From positions 6,092,507 to 6,156,506 of the forward strand of contig NC_089273.1 of the NCBI RefSeq assembly GCF_963678975.1: a DNA stretch of 64,000 bases, given 5' to 3'. Made by a program: the position numbers and the translations under genes. Source of the stretch: Dysidea avara (Eukaryota; Porifera; Demospongiae; Dictyoceratida; Dysideidae). Position 1 is the first letter of the stretch. Each line of letters begins with the position of its first letter. Below the pieces are notes generated by a model. The model saw only the letters and a program-made list of their open reading frames with translations, did no database searches and was not told where the DNA came from. Shown piece by piece: positions 12,001 to 25,600 of this stretch.

Positions 12001-15000
12001 TTGTAACTGAAATTATTCATATTTTTTCACAGCGACTACTTTGATTGCAGAGGTGCTTTTGAACAGTTCTTAATTCGTAATGCTGTGTAATGGTTTAACC
12101 TACAGTAGCTGACAACAAAGCGTAATGGATACTTCACTTTTCAGATGATAATGGATATAGCTGCCAGTTCTAAGTAATAACTGAACTTTTAACTATCAGA
12201 CTAACTGATGCTTTCAGCCAACATAAGTGAACTATGGTTAATGCTGTGGGGCTTGATTTCTTCACTATTTGATGTTCCTTAAAGCTTAAACCCAAGACTT
12301 GCTTTACATTTCTCTCTGTCCTCATTTGCATCACACTTTTTCTCATACGTAGGTATTGATTCACAGGTATGTAACATGCCATACCTTGTTGTGCCAAATA
12401 TTTCCTTTACAACAGTAACTAAAAGTGACTGGATGCATGACTTACAGAGATGTGTCTTTTCTAGGAGATATGGATGACTATGTCAGACCATGTAGCAATT
12501 TCACATGTGAGGGATACCAATTAACTTACAAATTGGACAGTTTGTTCAAGTGATGAAATGGCTACACTACATCTTAGATCATGATACATGACAGAAAAGT
12601 ACCAAGAATACTTGATTTAACCATCAAAATCTCTTTATGTATTTTAGATGGTAGGAATAGAGTTATTTGTCAACAAAGTGATTTGTCACCATTTGTCCCC
12701 CTTAATCATTCACAGAACTCAATAAAGTCAATCTGTAATGTACAGGACAGTAAAATGGCTACTTCTCAGGAATGCTTCAAGATATCATACTAAATTATTA
12801 ATACAAGATAGATGAACACCCAGTACATTTAAGCTATAAACAGAAAATTGACAAATGTGCCGAAAAGGTAGGTTTTCTGAGATCAGATCACAATTGTGAC
12901 TGGTAAACTCACACCTACTATAATGAAATGTGCTACATCTATCATTAAGTTTAAGTTGTGTTCCCACAATAATGAAAATAGAAGATAAGCTCTTTGGGAA
13001 TGAACTTCACAGCAAGAAGGTTTAATAGTTGCTGAATCCAAAAGATCTATTCAAAAAATTTTCTGAAATTTTTAATTGAGTTTTACCAAAAATCTTGCAT
13101 GTACCCAAAAGGTACAGGTAGGTTTTTTAAAATCTGGTTACAATTATGTTATTAATATAATATGTAAACAGGCAAGAAGGAATTGTAAACTCAAATAGGG
13201 ATCATAGAAATAAAAGGAAGTAAAAAAGCAAGGTACATGTACATGTAGATCATCTACACCTGTAGCTACATATATTATACTAGTGGACATTGAGTCCCTG
13301 TTTCAGTATTGACTATAATATTAACAAGCTATTATGACTGAGGTAATAATCAAATACACGATAGTACAGTATATCTGCAGGTTTATGTGATCTAGCTCCT
13401 TCATTTTTATTTCTACACTATGATCACTACTGAAGTTTAAAATTTCTTTAGACTGTTTTGGGTGGGTAATAAATCTCATACTCCACCTTGCTTTCTAATA
13501 TATTCCATGCCCTCAGGCACAATACTCAATATCTAGGTTTGTCTAATAAGTATGCATTTTTCATGTGTGGTCATGTAACAAGGTCAAGGGTGCTTATTTT
13601 TCCACATGAGTATACATACAGTAGTAGGTGCCATGACACTAGTATTATCGCAAGAACACTAGCTGCATTTGCTGAGCCTACAGCAGAAACAGCTGTGGTC
13701 GAGGTAAGTAATCTGAATGTAATGTAAAATAGAGTTTAAAGTAGTTATACGGGCACAACGTGGAGTTTCTGAAGTTTATAAACCCTCAGGCCCTTAGTAG
13801 CGCCCTCGCTTCGCTTGTGCGCTATAGATTCGGGTCTTTGCATTTATAAATTTCATAGACTCCACATTGTGTCATATAAATATTATTTATCATTTCTTGT
13901 ATTAGTATAATAACAACTAACTTACATTGAACAGTAACATTACTGTTCTTAACATCAGTACCAACATTATTAGTAGCAGAACACTGATACAATCCAGTGT
14001 CTTCTGTGTTAGCATTTTGCAATGTCAAGTTTACACTAACACTCGTCACATTTCCATTACCAATACGAACACTAGTGCTATCACTCACTGATACTCTATC
14101 ACTTAAAGTTCCATTAGTCCTACTCCACATTATTGTAGGTGGAGGATAACCAATAGCTTCACATTCAATTGTGGTATTGTCTCCTTCAGTAATCACTGTA
14201 GTGGTGTTCTCCAACTGAGTAGTGATAACTGGTGGAACTATAGTAATGATTAACAAAATCAAATTCCATAATTTGCTTTATTTTCATTTAGTGATAAAGT
14301 TTTTCAAGTAAAACTATTTTTGTATTACAGTATTTACATGATTGACTGTTCTATTAGAGTAGCTCGATCTTACTATTATAATACTTTATGTAAAAAAAAT
14401 CCTCGTAAGAAAGTTTCATACAAGTTTGCATACAAAATATTTAACAACAAGAAAAGCAAATTACGGTGAGTTTGAAATGAGGATCAACACACATGATAGG
14501 TAACCATGCAATATTGGATTACGTATAGTAACACTTATCTTACCTGGACATTCTAGATGACTAATACAAACTCCATCATCCAATACATTTCCATTACTAC
14601 AGAAACACCCACTCTCACTAGTTGTGTTACTACAACTATCAATACTTCTCAAGTCGGTACAAGTTAGTTGAAAACCAGTCATTAGATATTCCATACCAGC
14701 CAAACAACCTGAAATGTGTTAATAATACAATTCAAAATAATTACTGTGCAACCTCACCTAGGCGAGTGTCACTGCCAATAATATTGGAAGCATTACAAGT
14801 GTAAGTTCCCACATCAGATGATGTTATATTGTACACTGTTAGTGTGTTCTCAGTAGTGGATGTGTTTATTGGTCTAGACTCTATCCTGTACTTGTTTGTA
14901 TCTGACACATCAATCATGACTTCATTAAAGAACCAACTGATGTTTGGAACTGGGTCACCAGTAGCTTGACATGTAAAATTTGTTACATCTCTTCCTTCAG

Positions 15001-18000
15001 TAATGATGTCTGATAATATTTGTGGAGCAACTGTTATAAAAACCAAATATAGTAAATAATGGTACTCCTTCTGTTACATAAATGTAAACGTACTGCAGTG
15101 ATTATTTCCCCTTTAAAGTACTTATGTGTATGCCAGACAGCTACATATTTAAGATCTATAAATCTGAGTACAGATCAAATGTAGAATTGAAATGTAATGA
15201 TACATGTGAATACTAGTTTATGCCCTCTCATATAGCTTCTCACTAGTATACCTGTGACTGAAGTGCAGTTGAAATTAAATGCAAAGTGTATAGTATATTT
15301 GCTGCAGGTCATATGTACATAGATAACCTTCCTTCATGATCGCTACTCACATTTAATTCTTAGAATATTGAAGCATGACCATTCTTTCTTTCAATGTAGA
15401 TATGCAATAGTTCACCCGTAAAAATGTTCTTACTGTACAATAAATTGATGCTGTGGTACTTCTATAAACCATGTGCCATGCAGCAAACAAGAATTATTAA
15501 CAGTATACTGAACTAATATTATTCATTATGTGTTTTGCTTTGTTGCTACATACATAATGTAATCATGTTAATTTGTATTTTGTTATTGATGTAATATTTC
15601 ATAATTCTGTAATTACGTTGCTAAGCACTACTAAGGAGGTATACTGTACTTCGAGCAACTAGAAATGAACACAAGTGTCTTCTTAACTGTTCATCTACAG
15701 CATTTTCTTACGCAAATTCTCCAGGAAAAGCATCATAACTGCTCTTCATTTTCATTTAATTACGTATGTACTGGCATGCCCCCTTTTCAGCTTGAAAGAA
15801 TTCGTTATACCTGGTAGGCTAGGGGGCCAGCTGTGTTGTTTATAGGCTGTTTGATGTCCATAGAGCCTATTGGGAAAGGCCTTCACCATGTCCTTATTAA
15901 CGCATTTCACCAGTACTGGCTTTAAACCAGGATGCATTAACCATCTTACAGGTTTTTGCAATTGAATTTGTCGCCTTTGCAATTGAATTCGTCCTGTTTG
16001 CAATTGAATTCGTTGGTTTTGCAGTTGAATTCGTCGGTTTTGCAGTTGAATTAGTCAGTTTTGCAATAGAATTCGTCGCATTTGCATTACAATTCATCAT
16101 GAACAAAACGGCTCCAAGAAACCAACCATTCATTAAGAGATGAATTATTTATGCCCTGGAGAGTTACACTTGAGACACTAGAAGGTAAATGATGCTGGTA
16201 GTATGCGTAGCTGATAGCTGCCTGACAAGTTAATTAGCTTGTTCGCAAGCGACTACACCCATAGCAAATGGTGTAGTAGAATTTGGAATGTTGCTGGATA
16301 GGCTATAGAGGAAGAATTATTGCCTTATAAAGAGCTGTTTACTACTGTTGTACTTGAGCAAGTTCTTGTAGCAGCTGTTACATCATGTTTTTTTGTTTGC
16401 TCCAGCTGCCATTCTTGTTAAGGAAGAATTTAACTGCAAAAGCGATGAATTCTATTGCAAAAGCGACGAATTTAATTGTAAACGGGAAGAGTTCAGTTGC
16501 AAAACCGACAAATTCAATTGTAAACAGGACGAATTCAATTGCAAAAGCGACGAACTCAATTGCAGACAGCACGAATTCAGGGGTGGATTGGGGGGGCTTT
16601 GGGGGCTGAAGCCCCCCTTCCTATTTAGGCTTTACTTGATCGATATGCTGAGTATTATAATGAAATTTTGTCTTAGCATAATTATATGATCACTGATAAT
16701 ACAAATACTCATAAAACCACCTTATAAACATCTTTCCAAGGTATTATATATCAGTGGATTTATGCTAAAGTTTATGCAACAAGGATCCGGATCAGCATTG
16801 GAGGTGTACAAGATCGAGATACTCTGATAGTGCAGTCAGCCAACTACTCTAATAGAACATTCACTGGAAACATGTAGTTGGTTCTGTTATGGAAGCAGTT
16901 TTTCCAAATCTGCCTGCACCTATACATACAATGAAGTGCATTGGTCTGTTTAAAGGGCTTCATTCATCTACTTGTGTAGTTAATATGTATGGCAATGCTT
17001 AATTCAAGTACACAATTTCCACTGAAAATGCTCTCAGATTCAATCTTGTATTGTTCAAGTTTCAAAATTTTCCACTTTCAACATTCTTATTCTAACATGC
17101 ACCTATTCAGTGTTGTGCAATTGTGAGAGGGGTGCATCATGTACTTGGTTGTCTGTACCTACCCAAAATTTTCCATTAGCAAAATGCTTCTGAGAGCCAT
17201 ACCTATAATCTAAAGACAGTATGTAAAATATCTACAGGCAGAAAATATTATGAATTTTATATGGAAATGTCTCCAAATTACAGTATTTTAGCATCTATTT
17301 TTCAAACATTTTCTGGGGGGGGGGGGGGCATGTTCACACACCTCTACCCAAAAGATTAGTACCTTGAGTTAGCCCCCCCTTTTATAAATCCTAGATCCGC
17401 CCCTGGAATCCAATTGCCAAAGTCACCGAATTCAACTGCAAAAACCTGTAATCCAAAGCTTACTTACCTGGAAGTTTTTTTATGGCCATTATTTTGCTGT
17501 TTTTAGCAAACATAAGTTTTTGCTCATGCAGGTGTGAAAAGGCAAACAAATAATACAAACATACATACATAGATACAAACATACACATTGTTTTGGAAAA
17601 CAGTTTCAGTAAACCAGGCACATGTTCACAACCGGCTGTAGGAATGCGCCTGGTTTAAAAATTAATAGTAAACAAACACTAAACTATATAGGAATTTTAC
17701 TTTAAGTATGGATCATAGAAATAAGTACTAAAACAGGGGAGATCACATCCACACCAACCTGGACCTACCCCTAATCCCCTGCTAGGTACTTTTAATCCCC
17801 ACTACAGTCAAGGCTATAATATTAAGCAAAGTGTATGACTGAAGTAGGAATTAATGTGCATATTTTCTCAGGTACACTGGATGTATAATTGACCTCCCTT
17901 GTTAATTCATTTCTTTGATCTCTCATATTTTCTTTCTCATTGTACAACTTACATTGAACAGTAACACTAGTGTTCCTGACATCACTACCAGCACCATTAC

Positions 18001-21000
18001 TAGCAAAACACTCATATAATCCTGTGTCTTCTCTGTTGGCATTTGTCAATGTCAAGTTTACACTAACACTCATCACATTTCCATTACCAATAAGAACACT
18101 AATGTTATCACTCACTGATACTCTATCACTTAAAATTCCATTAGTCCTACTCCACATTATTGTAGGTGGAGGATAACCAATAGCTTCACATATAATTTTA
18201 GTATTGTCTCCTTCTGCAATCACTGTAGTAGTGTTCTCCAATTGGGTAGTGATAGCTGGTGGAACTATGGTAATGATTTACAATATCAAATGCTGTAACT
18301 CGCTTCATTTTCTTGCAAAAAGGATTTGTAATAAATTTTTTCGTGTAAATTATTTTTGTATGATTTACGTGAATGACTGCTCTATTAGAGTTGTTCAATC
18401 TTTATAAATGTAAAAAATTTCATGTAAGAAATTTTCATACACGTTTTGCATACAAAAAATTATTTTACAATGAAAAAAAGCAAATCACTGTGAGTTTGAA
18501 ATGAGGATCAACACACATGATAGGTAACTATGCATATTATTGGATTATGTACAATAACACTTATCTTACTTGGACATTCCCGACGCTTAATACATACTCC
18601 TCCATCATGCAATACATTTCCATTACTACAGAAACATCCACTCTCACTAGTTGTATTACTACAATTATCAACAATTCTCAAGTCGGTACACGTTAGTTGA
18701 AAACCAGCCATTAGATATTCCATACCAGCCAAACAACCTGAAATGTGTTTAATACAATTCAAAATAATTATTTATTTACTGTGCAACCTCACCTAGGCGA
18801 GAGTCACTGCCAATAATATTGGTAGCATTACAAGTGTAAGTTCCCACATCAGATGATGTTATATTGTACACTGTTAGTTTGTTCTCAGCAGTAGTTGTGT
18901 TTATTGATCTAGACTCTATCCTGTACTTGCTTGTATCTGACACATCAATCATGACTTCATTAAAGAACCAACTGATGTTTGGAACTGGTTCACCAGTAGC
19001 TTGACATGTAAAATTTGCTACTTCGCTTCCTTCAGCAATGATCTCTGATAATATATGTGGAGCAACTGTTTAAAAAACCAAATATAGTAAAGAATGGTAC
19101 TCCTTCGATCATAAGTGTGAATATACTGCACCGATTATTTCCCCTATAAAGTACTTATGCAATACTAGACAGCTACATGCAGTATATTAAGCTCTATAAA
19201 TCTGAGTACAGATCAAATATAGAAATGAAAGGTAGTGATACATGTGAATACTAGTTTATTCCCTCTCATACTGCTTGTCACTAGAATAGCTGTGACTGAA
19301 GTGTGGTAGCTATATGTAACCAACCTCCCTTATGGTTGCACCTGAGGCAATTAGAAGTTTTGAAATTTGAAACTAGCATAGTGCTGTTAATAGCAATAAA
19401 CATATTTCAAATATTAAAAAAAATTTTCTTATAATTCCAGTGGTCTGTGGTTTATTCTATCCTTAAATGGTAATGAATTCACCTTTTAATTCTGTATTTC
19501 AGAACTAAATATTTATTGTGTCAAATGTGCTAATAAGGGTGATTTCCCAAAATTCAGTTACATAATATTATAGTATAGCTGCTGCTGCAGGTCATATGTA
19601 TGTAGATAACCTTCCTTATGATTGCTACTCACATTTATAATCCTTAGAAAATTGAAGCATGGCCATTGTTTCTTTTGATGTGGATATGCAATAGTTCACC
19701 AGTATAAAGGTTCTTATAACAACGCTACTTCTAAAAACTGAGTGCCATGCAGCAAACAGGAATTAATTAACAGTGTACACAATTTTGGGTTTTGCTTTGT
19801 TGCTACATACACATTTGAATCACATTAATTTGTATTTTTTGATTGATGAAAAATTTCATAATTCTGCAATTACATTGCTAAGCACTGCTATGGAGGTGTA
19901 TATACCTTGATCAACTAGTAATGTACAGAAGTGTCTTCTTAACTGTTCGTCTATAGCATTTGTTACACAAATTCTCCAGCCATAGCCTTATAGCTACTCT
20001 TCATTTTCATTCACTTATGTATGGGCATGCATCTTTTAAACTTGAAGGAATTTGTTATACCTTGTAGGCCAGGGGACCAGTTGTGTTGTTTATCAGCTAT
20101 TTGACCTCCATAGAGTCTATTGAGAAAGGCCTTCACTGTGTCCTTATTGATGCATTTCACCCGTACTGTAAACTGGCATGCATTAACTGCCTTAAACCAA
20201 AGCTTACCTTCCTGGAAGTTTAATACAGGCTCTTATGGCCTTTATTTCACTGTTTTTAGCAAAAAAAGTGTTGTTCACGTGGGTGTGGAGAGACAGACAA
20301 ATATATAAACATACATACATACATACAAACTTTTTGGAAAACAATATTATTTCAGTAAACCAGGCATGCACTCCAGCTGGCCTTTGGTCAGCTGTGGGTG
20401 CACACCTGGTTTAAAAATTAATAGTAAACAAACATGCGCAATGGAATTTTAAATAGATCACAGAAATAGTTACTAAAACAAGGGAGATCACATCCACACC
20501 AACCTGAACCTACCCATAACCATACTAGTGGACTTTTAATCCCCAATACAGTCATGGCTGCAATATTAAACAAATTAATCAAAGTGTATTATTGAAGTAA
20601 GAATTAATGAGCATATTATGTAAGGTACACTGGATGTATAATTGACCTCCCTTGGTTATTCAATGTTTTTTGTTTCTTTGATCTCTCTTATATTTCCTTC
20701 TCATTGTACAACTTACATTGAACAGTAACACTAGTGTTCCTGACATCTCTACCAGCACTATTACTAGCAGAACACTGATACAATCCTGTGTCTTCTCTGT
20801 TGGCATTTGTCAATGTCAAGTTTACACTAACACTCATCACATTTCCATTACCAATACTAACACTGGTGTTATCACTCACTGATACTCTATCACTTAAAGT
20901 TCCATTAGTCCTACTCCACATTATTGTAGGTGGAGGATAACCAATAGCTTCACATTTAATTATAGTATTGTCTCCTTCTATAATCACTGTAGTAGTGTTC

Positions 21001-22648
21001 TCCAATTGGGTAGTGATAGCTGGTGGAACTATGGTAGTGATTTACAATATCAAATGCTGTAACTCACTTTATTTTCTTGCAAAAAGTCTTTGTAATAAAA
21101 TATTTTTGTGCAAAACTTTTTTTATATGATTTACGTGAATGACTGCTCTATTAGAGTAGTTCGATCTTTATAATTGTAAAAAATTTCATGTAAGAACTTT
21201 TCATACATGTTTTGCATACGAAAATTATTTTACAACAAAAAAAGCAAATTACGGTGAGTTTGAAATGAGGATCAACACACATAATAGGTAACTATGCAAT
21301 ATCGGATTATGTATAATATACACTTATCTTACTTGGACATTCTCGATGATTAATACATACTCCATCATCCAATACATTTCCATTACTACAGAAACATCCA
21401 CTCTCAGTAGTTGTATTACTACAATTATCAGCAATTCTTAAGTCGGTACAAGTTAGTTGAAGACCAGTCATTAGATATTCCATACCAGCCAAACAACCTG
21501 AAATGTGTTTAATACAATTCAAAATAATTATTTACTGTGCAACCTCACCTAGGCGAGTGTCACTGCCAATAATATTGGAAGCATTACAAGTGTAAGTTCC
21601 CACATCAGATGATGTTACATTGTACACTGTTAGTTTGTTCTCAGCAGTAGTTGTGTTTATTGATCTAGACTCTATCCTGTACTTGCTTGTATCTGACACA
21701 TCAATCATGACTTCATTAAAGAACCAACTGATGTTTGGAACTGGTTCACCAGTAGCTTGACATGTAAAATTTGCTACTTCGCTTCCTTCAGCAATGATCT
21801 CTGATAATATATGTGGAGCATCTGTTTAAAAAACCAAATATAGTAAAGAATCGTACTCCTTCTATCATAAGTGTAAATATATTGCACTGATTATTTCCCT
21901 TTAAAGTACTTATGTATGCAATACCAGACAGCTACATACAGTATATTAAGATCTATAAATATGAGTACAGATCAAATATGTGACCGAATTTTGGAAAATC
22001 ATCCATATGGGTGCATTTGACACCTAAAATATTTAATGCTAAAATCACAAATTTTATAGTGCTAATCTACTTGTTGATGTGTTTAAGCCATTCTCAATAC
22101 CTTAAATTACAAGAAAATTCTTGAAATATTTTCAAAACTGTGTCCTGCTCATATTAGCAACCCACTAAACACAAAAATTCTAATTATTTCACGCGCGCCT
22201 ATATGGATGATTTCCAAAATTCGGTCACATATAGAAATGAAAGGTAATGATACATGTGAATACTAGTTTATTCCCTCTCATACTGCTTGTCATTAGTATA
22301 GCTGTGACTGAAGTGCGGTAGCTGGAGAAGCGAAGAAATAATTTGAGAGCCTCACTAATGTATAAAATATCTAATGACATGGTAATATTAATGTGTACCA
22401 ACATTTTAGACCAAGCAACACCACAACTAGAGGTCAACATCAAAGATTTCTGCAGTTGCCAACAAGGGTAGATGCTTATAAGAACTCCTTCTTTCCTTTT
22501 ACAATAAAATTATGGAACCAACTAGATCATCATATTATCCAAGCTCCATCTCATGATTTATTTAATAATTATATAAATTTGTAAATAAGTAGCTAACTAC
22601 ATATGTACGAATATACTCATGATTGAGTTTGTACATTAACAAAATATA

Positions 22649-22684
<36 letters not shown>

Positions 22685-25600
22685 CTATATGTGACCAACC
22701 TTTAGAAAATCACTCTTATGGTTGCACCTGAGACAATTAGAAGTTGTGAAATTTGAAACTACTGTAGCATGGTGTTGTTAATAGCAGTAAACATGTTACA
22801 AATATTTAAAAGATTTTTATTACAGTGGCGTAGCCAAGGGTGGGCATGGGCGGGCATTTGCCCAACCATCACAGTTTCTTTCCCAACCATCACAAAACTT
22901 TTGCCCAACCATCACAAGTAGCTAGTTTAAAATTCACGCGAGGATTCACAGCAGCACACAAAACAACCCTTTTAATACTGTAAATCGTAAAAATGTACCT
23001 CATTTTTTGAGCCATGACTTCGAAGAAGCTAGGGATTGAGATAGATGGTGTATCACGTGATCCATTATGCAGAAAATCCCTTAGGAAATCCCAATAATTA
23101 CACTGCATGTAGACGCACGTGCCACTTTCTTTGGCGCGATTTAAATTCGAAATTTAAAATGGCCCGGAGTCGAAGCGTGGTACACTATACACTATAGTCG
23201 TGGTACTGTATTTCTAAGTCACAGTGAGTGATAATCGTCAGTAGGATTCAGTGTGGATGGTAGTCTCGTGCCCAGACCGCTTTTTTTCTTTTGTGTGGGG
23301 GCGGAGAAAAAAAGGGTCTGGTGGATCTCCAATACATTTTTTGTGCAGCCGGATCTACAACTTTTGGGGATCGTTGATTAGTGGTGATGAATAGCAAAGG
23401 CCTTACGCGCGCCGTACTATTGTTGCTTCGTTAACAGGCCTTTGCTATTCATCACCACTAAGGCCAATGAAACTTGATTAGCAGTTTCGCATCATCGCCC
23501 GCATGCTTTTGATACACCCGCATGGAATTTCATTATTGGAATTTCAGATTGAAATATTCTAATAGAGCAGTCACTTTTACTCTAATGGAGCAATCAGCTA
23601 TACTCTAATGGAAAAACCATTTGTTATATGGATTAGTAACGTACTTTAGCTATTTAATGCAAGAGTAATCAATGTAGATCTCACTTTTTAGGCAGAAATC
23701 TTCATGTTTGGGATGTGTGTTGTGCTTTTGGAAAATAATGAATAATGAATAATAACCGCCCGCCCTCATCAAAATTTTAAAAATCTGAGCGAGAAACTGG
23801 TAATCAAGTTTCATTGGCCTAATCAACGATCCCCAAAAGTTGTCGTTAACAGGCCTTTGCTATTCATCACCACTAATCAACGATCCCCAAAAGTTGTAGA
23901 TCCGGCTGCACAAAAAATGTATTGGAGATCCACCAGACCCTTTTTTTCTCCACCCCCACACAATAGAAAAAAAGCGGTCTGGGCACGAGACTATGTGGAT
24001 GGTGCTGGCAGCAAAAGATTTCGTTTCAGTGGACTTGTCAAGCATATTTTTGGATAAGGAAAGTACCGTATAGCCTAACTTACTGCTGATGAAAGAAACG
24101 GGAAAATGTACTCTTCTAGATAAATAATAATGGCATATGTAAATGGGGAAAAGGTCAAGTCATTATAAAGTGTCACGTGCACAATTTGTCTAACCGACTA
24201 GTGGTTTACACCAGATTCATGCAAACTGTACGTTGGCTACTATAAGTCTGGGACGAAGCTTTCTTGGCATGCTGATATTTGTGACATGACTCATTGTAGT
24301 AGCACCCCTGGCCTTCATTAGGGGTCATGTGGCGTTTACTTGAACAACATTACATATTGCTGTGGTGGTTGGTCTGTAAGCTACACTGCCAGTTGATTGT
24401 AGTAAATATGTGATGAACTGTTTACATTGTTGGTTCTCGTAGGTTCAACAGTTTGATGTCACGCTACGACGATCGTCGGATGCCTGCCCTACAAGTCTAA
24501 TAGAATAGCATATAGCTAGTAGATGTTGCAAGCAAGCAGCATTTATTTACACTATAGTATAGGTAGCTAGGCCTTGTGTACATACACTTTTCATGTTTTT
24601 CTTTGATGTCTCATGAAAGTGAGCGTGTTTCTTGTGTGTGTGTGTGTGTAGTTAAGTTGATGTTATGCCCAACCATCAGATATTGGCTGGCTACGCCCCT
24701 GTTTTATTATAATCCAAGTGGTCTGTGGTTTATTCTATCCTTAAATTGTAATGAATTCACCTTGTAATTCTGTATTTCAGAACTAACTATTTATTGTGTC
24801 AAATGTGCTAATAAGGGTGATTTCCCAAAATTCAGTTACATAATATTATAGTATAGCTGCTGCTGCAGGTCATATGTATGTAGATAACCTTCCTTATGAT
24901 TGCTACTCACATTTATAATCCTTAGAAAATTGAAGCATGGCCATTGTTTCTTTTGATGTGGATATGCAATAGTTCACCAGTATAAAGGTTCTTATAACAA
25001 CGCTACTTCTAAAAACTGAGTGCCATGCAGCAAACAGGAATTAATTAACAGTGTACACAATTTTGGGTTTTGCTTTGTTGCTACATACACATTTGAATCA
25101 CATTAATTTGTATTTTTTGATTGATGAAAAATTTTATAATTCTGCAATTACATTGCTAAGCACTGCTATGGAGGTGTATATACCTTGATCAACTAGTAAT
25201 GTACAGAAGTGTCTTCTTAACTGTTCGTCTATAGCATTTGTTACACAAATTCTCCAGCCATAGCCTTATAGCTACTCTTCATTTTCATTCACTTATGTAT
25301 GGACATGCATCTTTTAAACTTGAAGGAATTTGTTATACCTTGTAGGCCAGGGGACCAGTTGTGTTGTTTATCAGCTATTTGACCTCCATAGAGTCTATTG
25401 AGAAAGGCCTTCACTGTGTCCTTATTGATGCATTTCACCCGTACTGTAAACTGGCATGCATTAACTGTCTTAAACCAAAGCTTACCTTCCTGGAAGTTTA
25501 ATACAGGCTCTTATGGCCTTTATTTCACTGTTTTTAGCAAAAAAAGTGTTGTTCACGTGGGTGTGGAGAGACAGACAAATATATAAACATACATACGTAC

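Larger units (their letters stand above)
22688..24842. mobile_element. TATGTGAC-group miniature element split by a hAT
   Basis: The left part 22688-22822 begins TATGTGACCAACCTTTAG; the right part 24702-24842 ends in the inverse TATGTAACTGAATTTTGGGA. The interruption is the hAT at 22823-24701. It is the sister copy of 19313-19564. Confidence 0.75.

Noticed and set aside
16393-16689. Open frame with repeats like CKSDEFNCKSDEF
   Set aside because: It is the tandem 22-base terminal array of a transposon read in one frame; the opposite arm and other frames give equally regular but different peptides.
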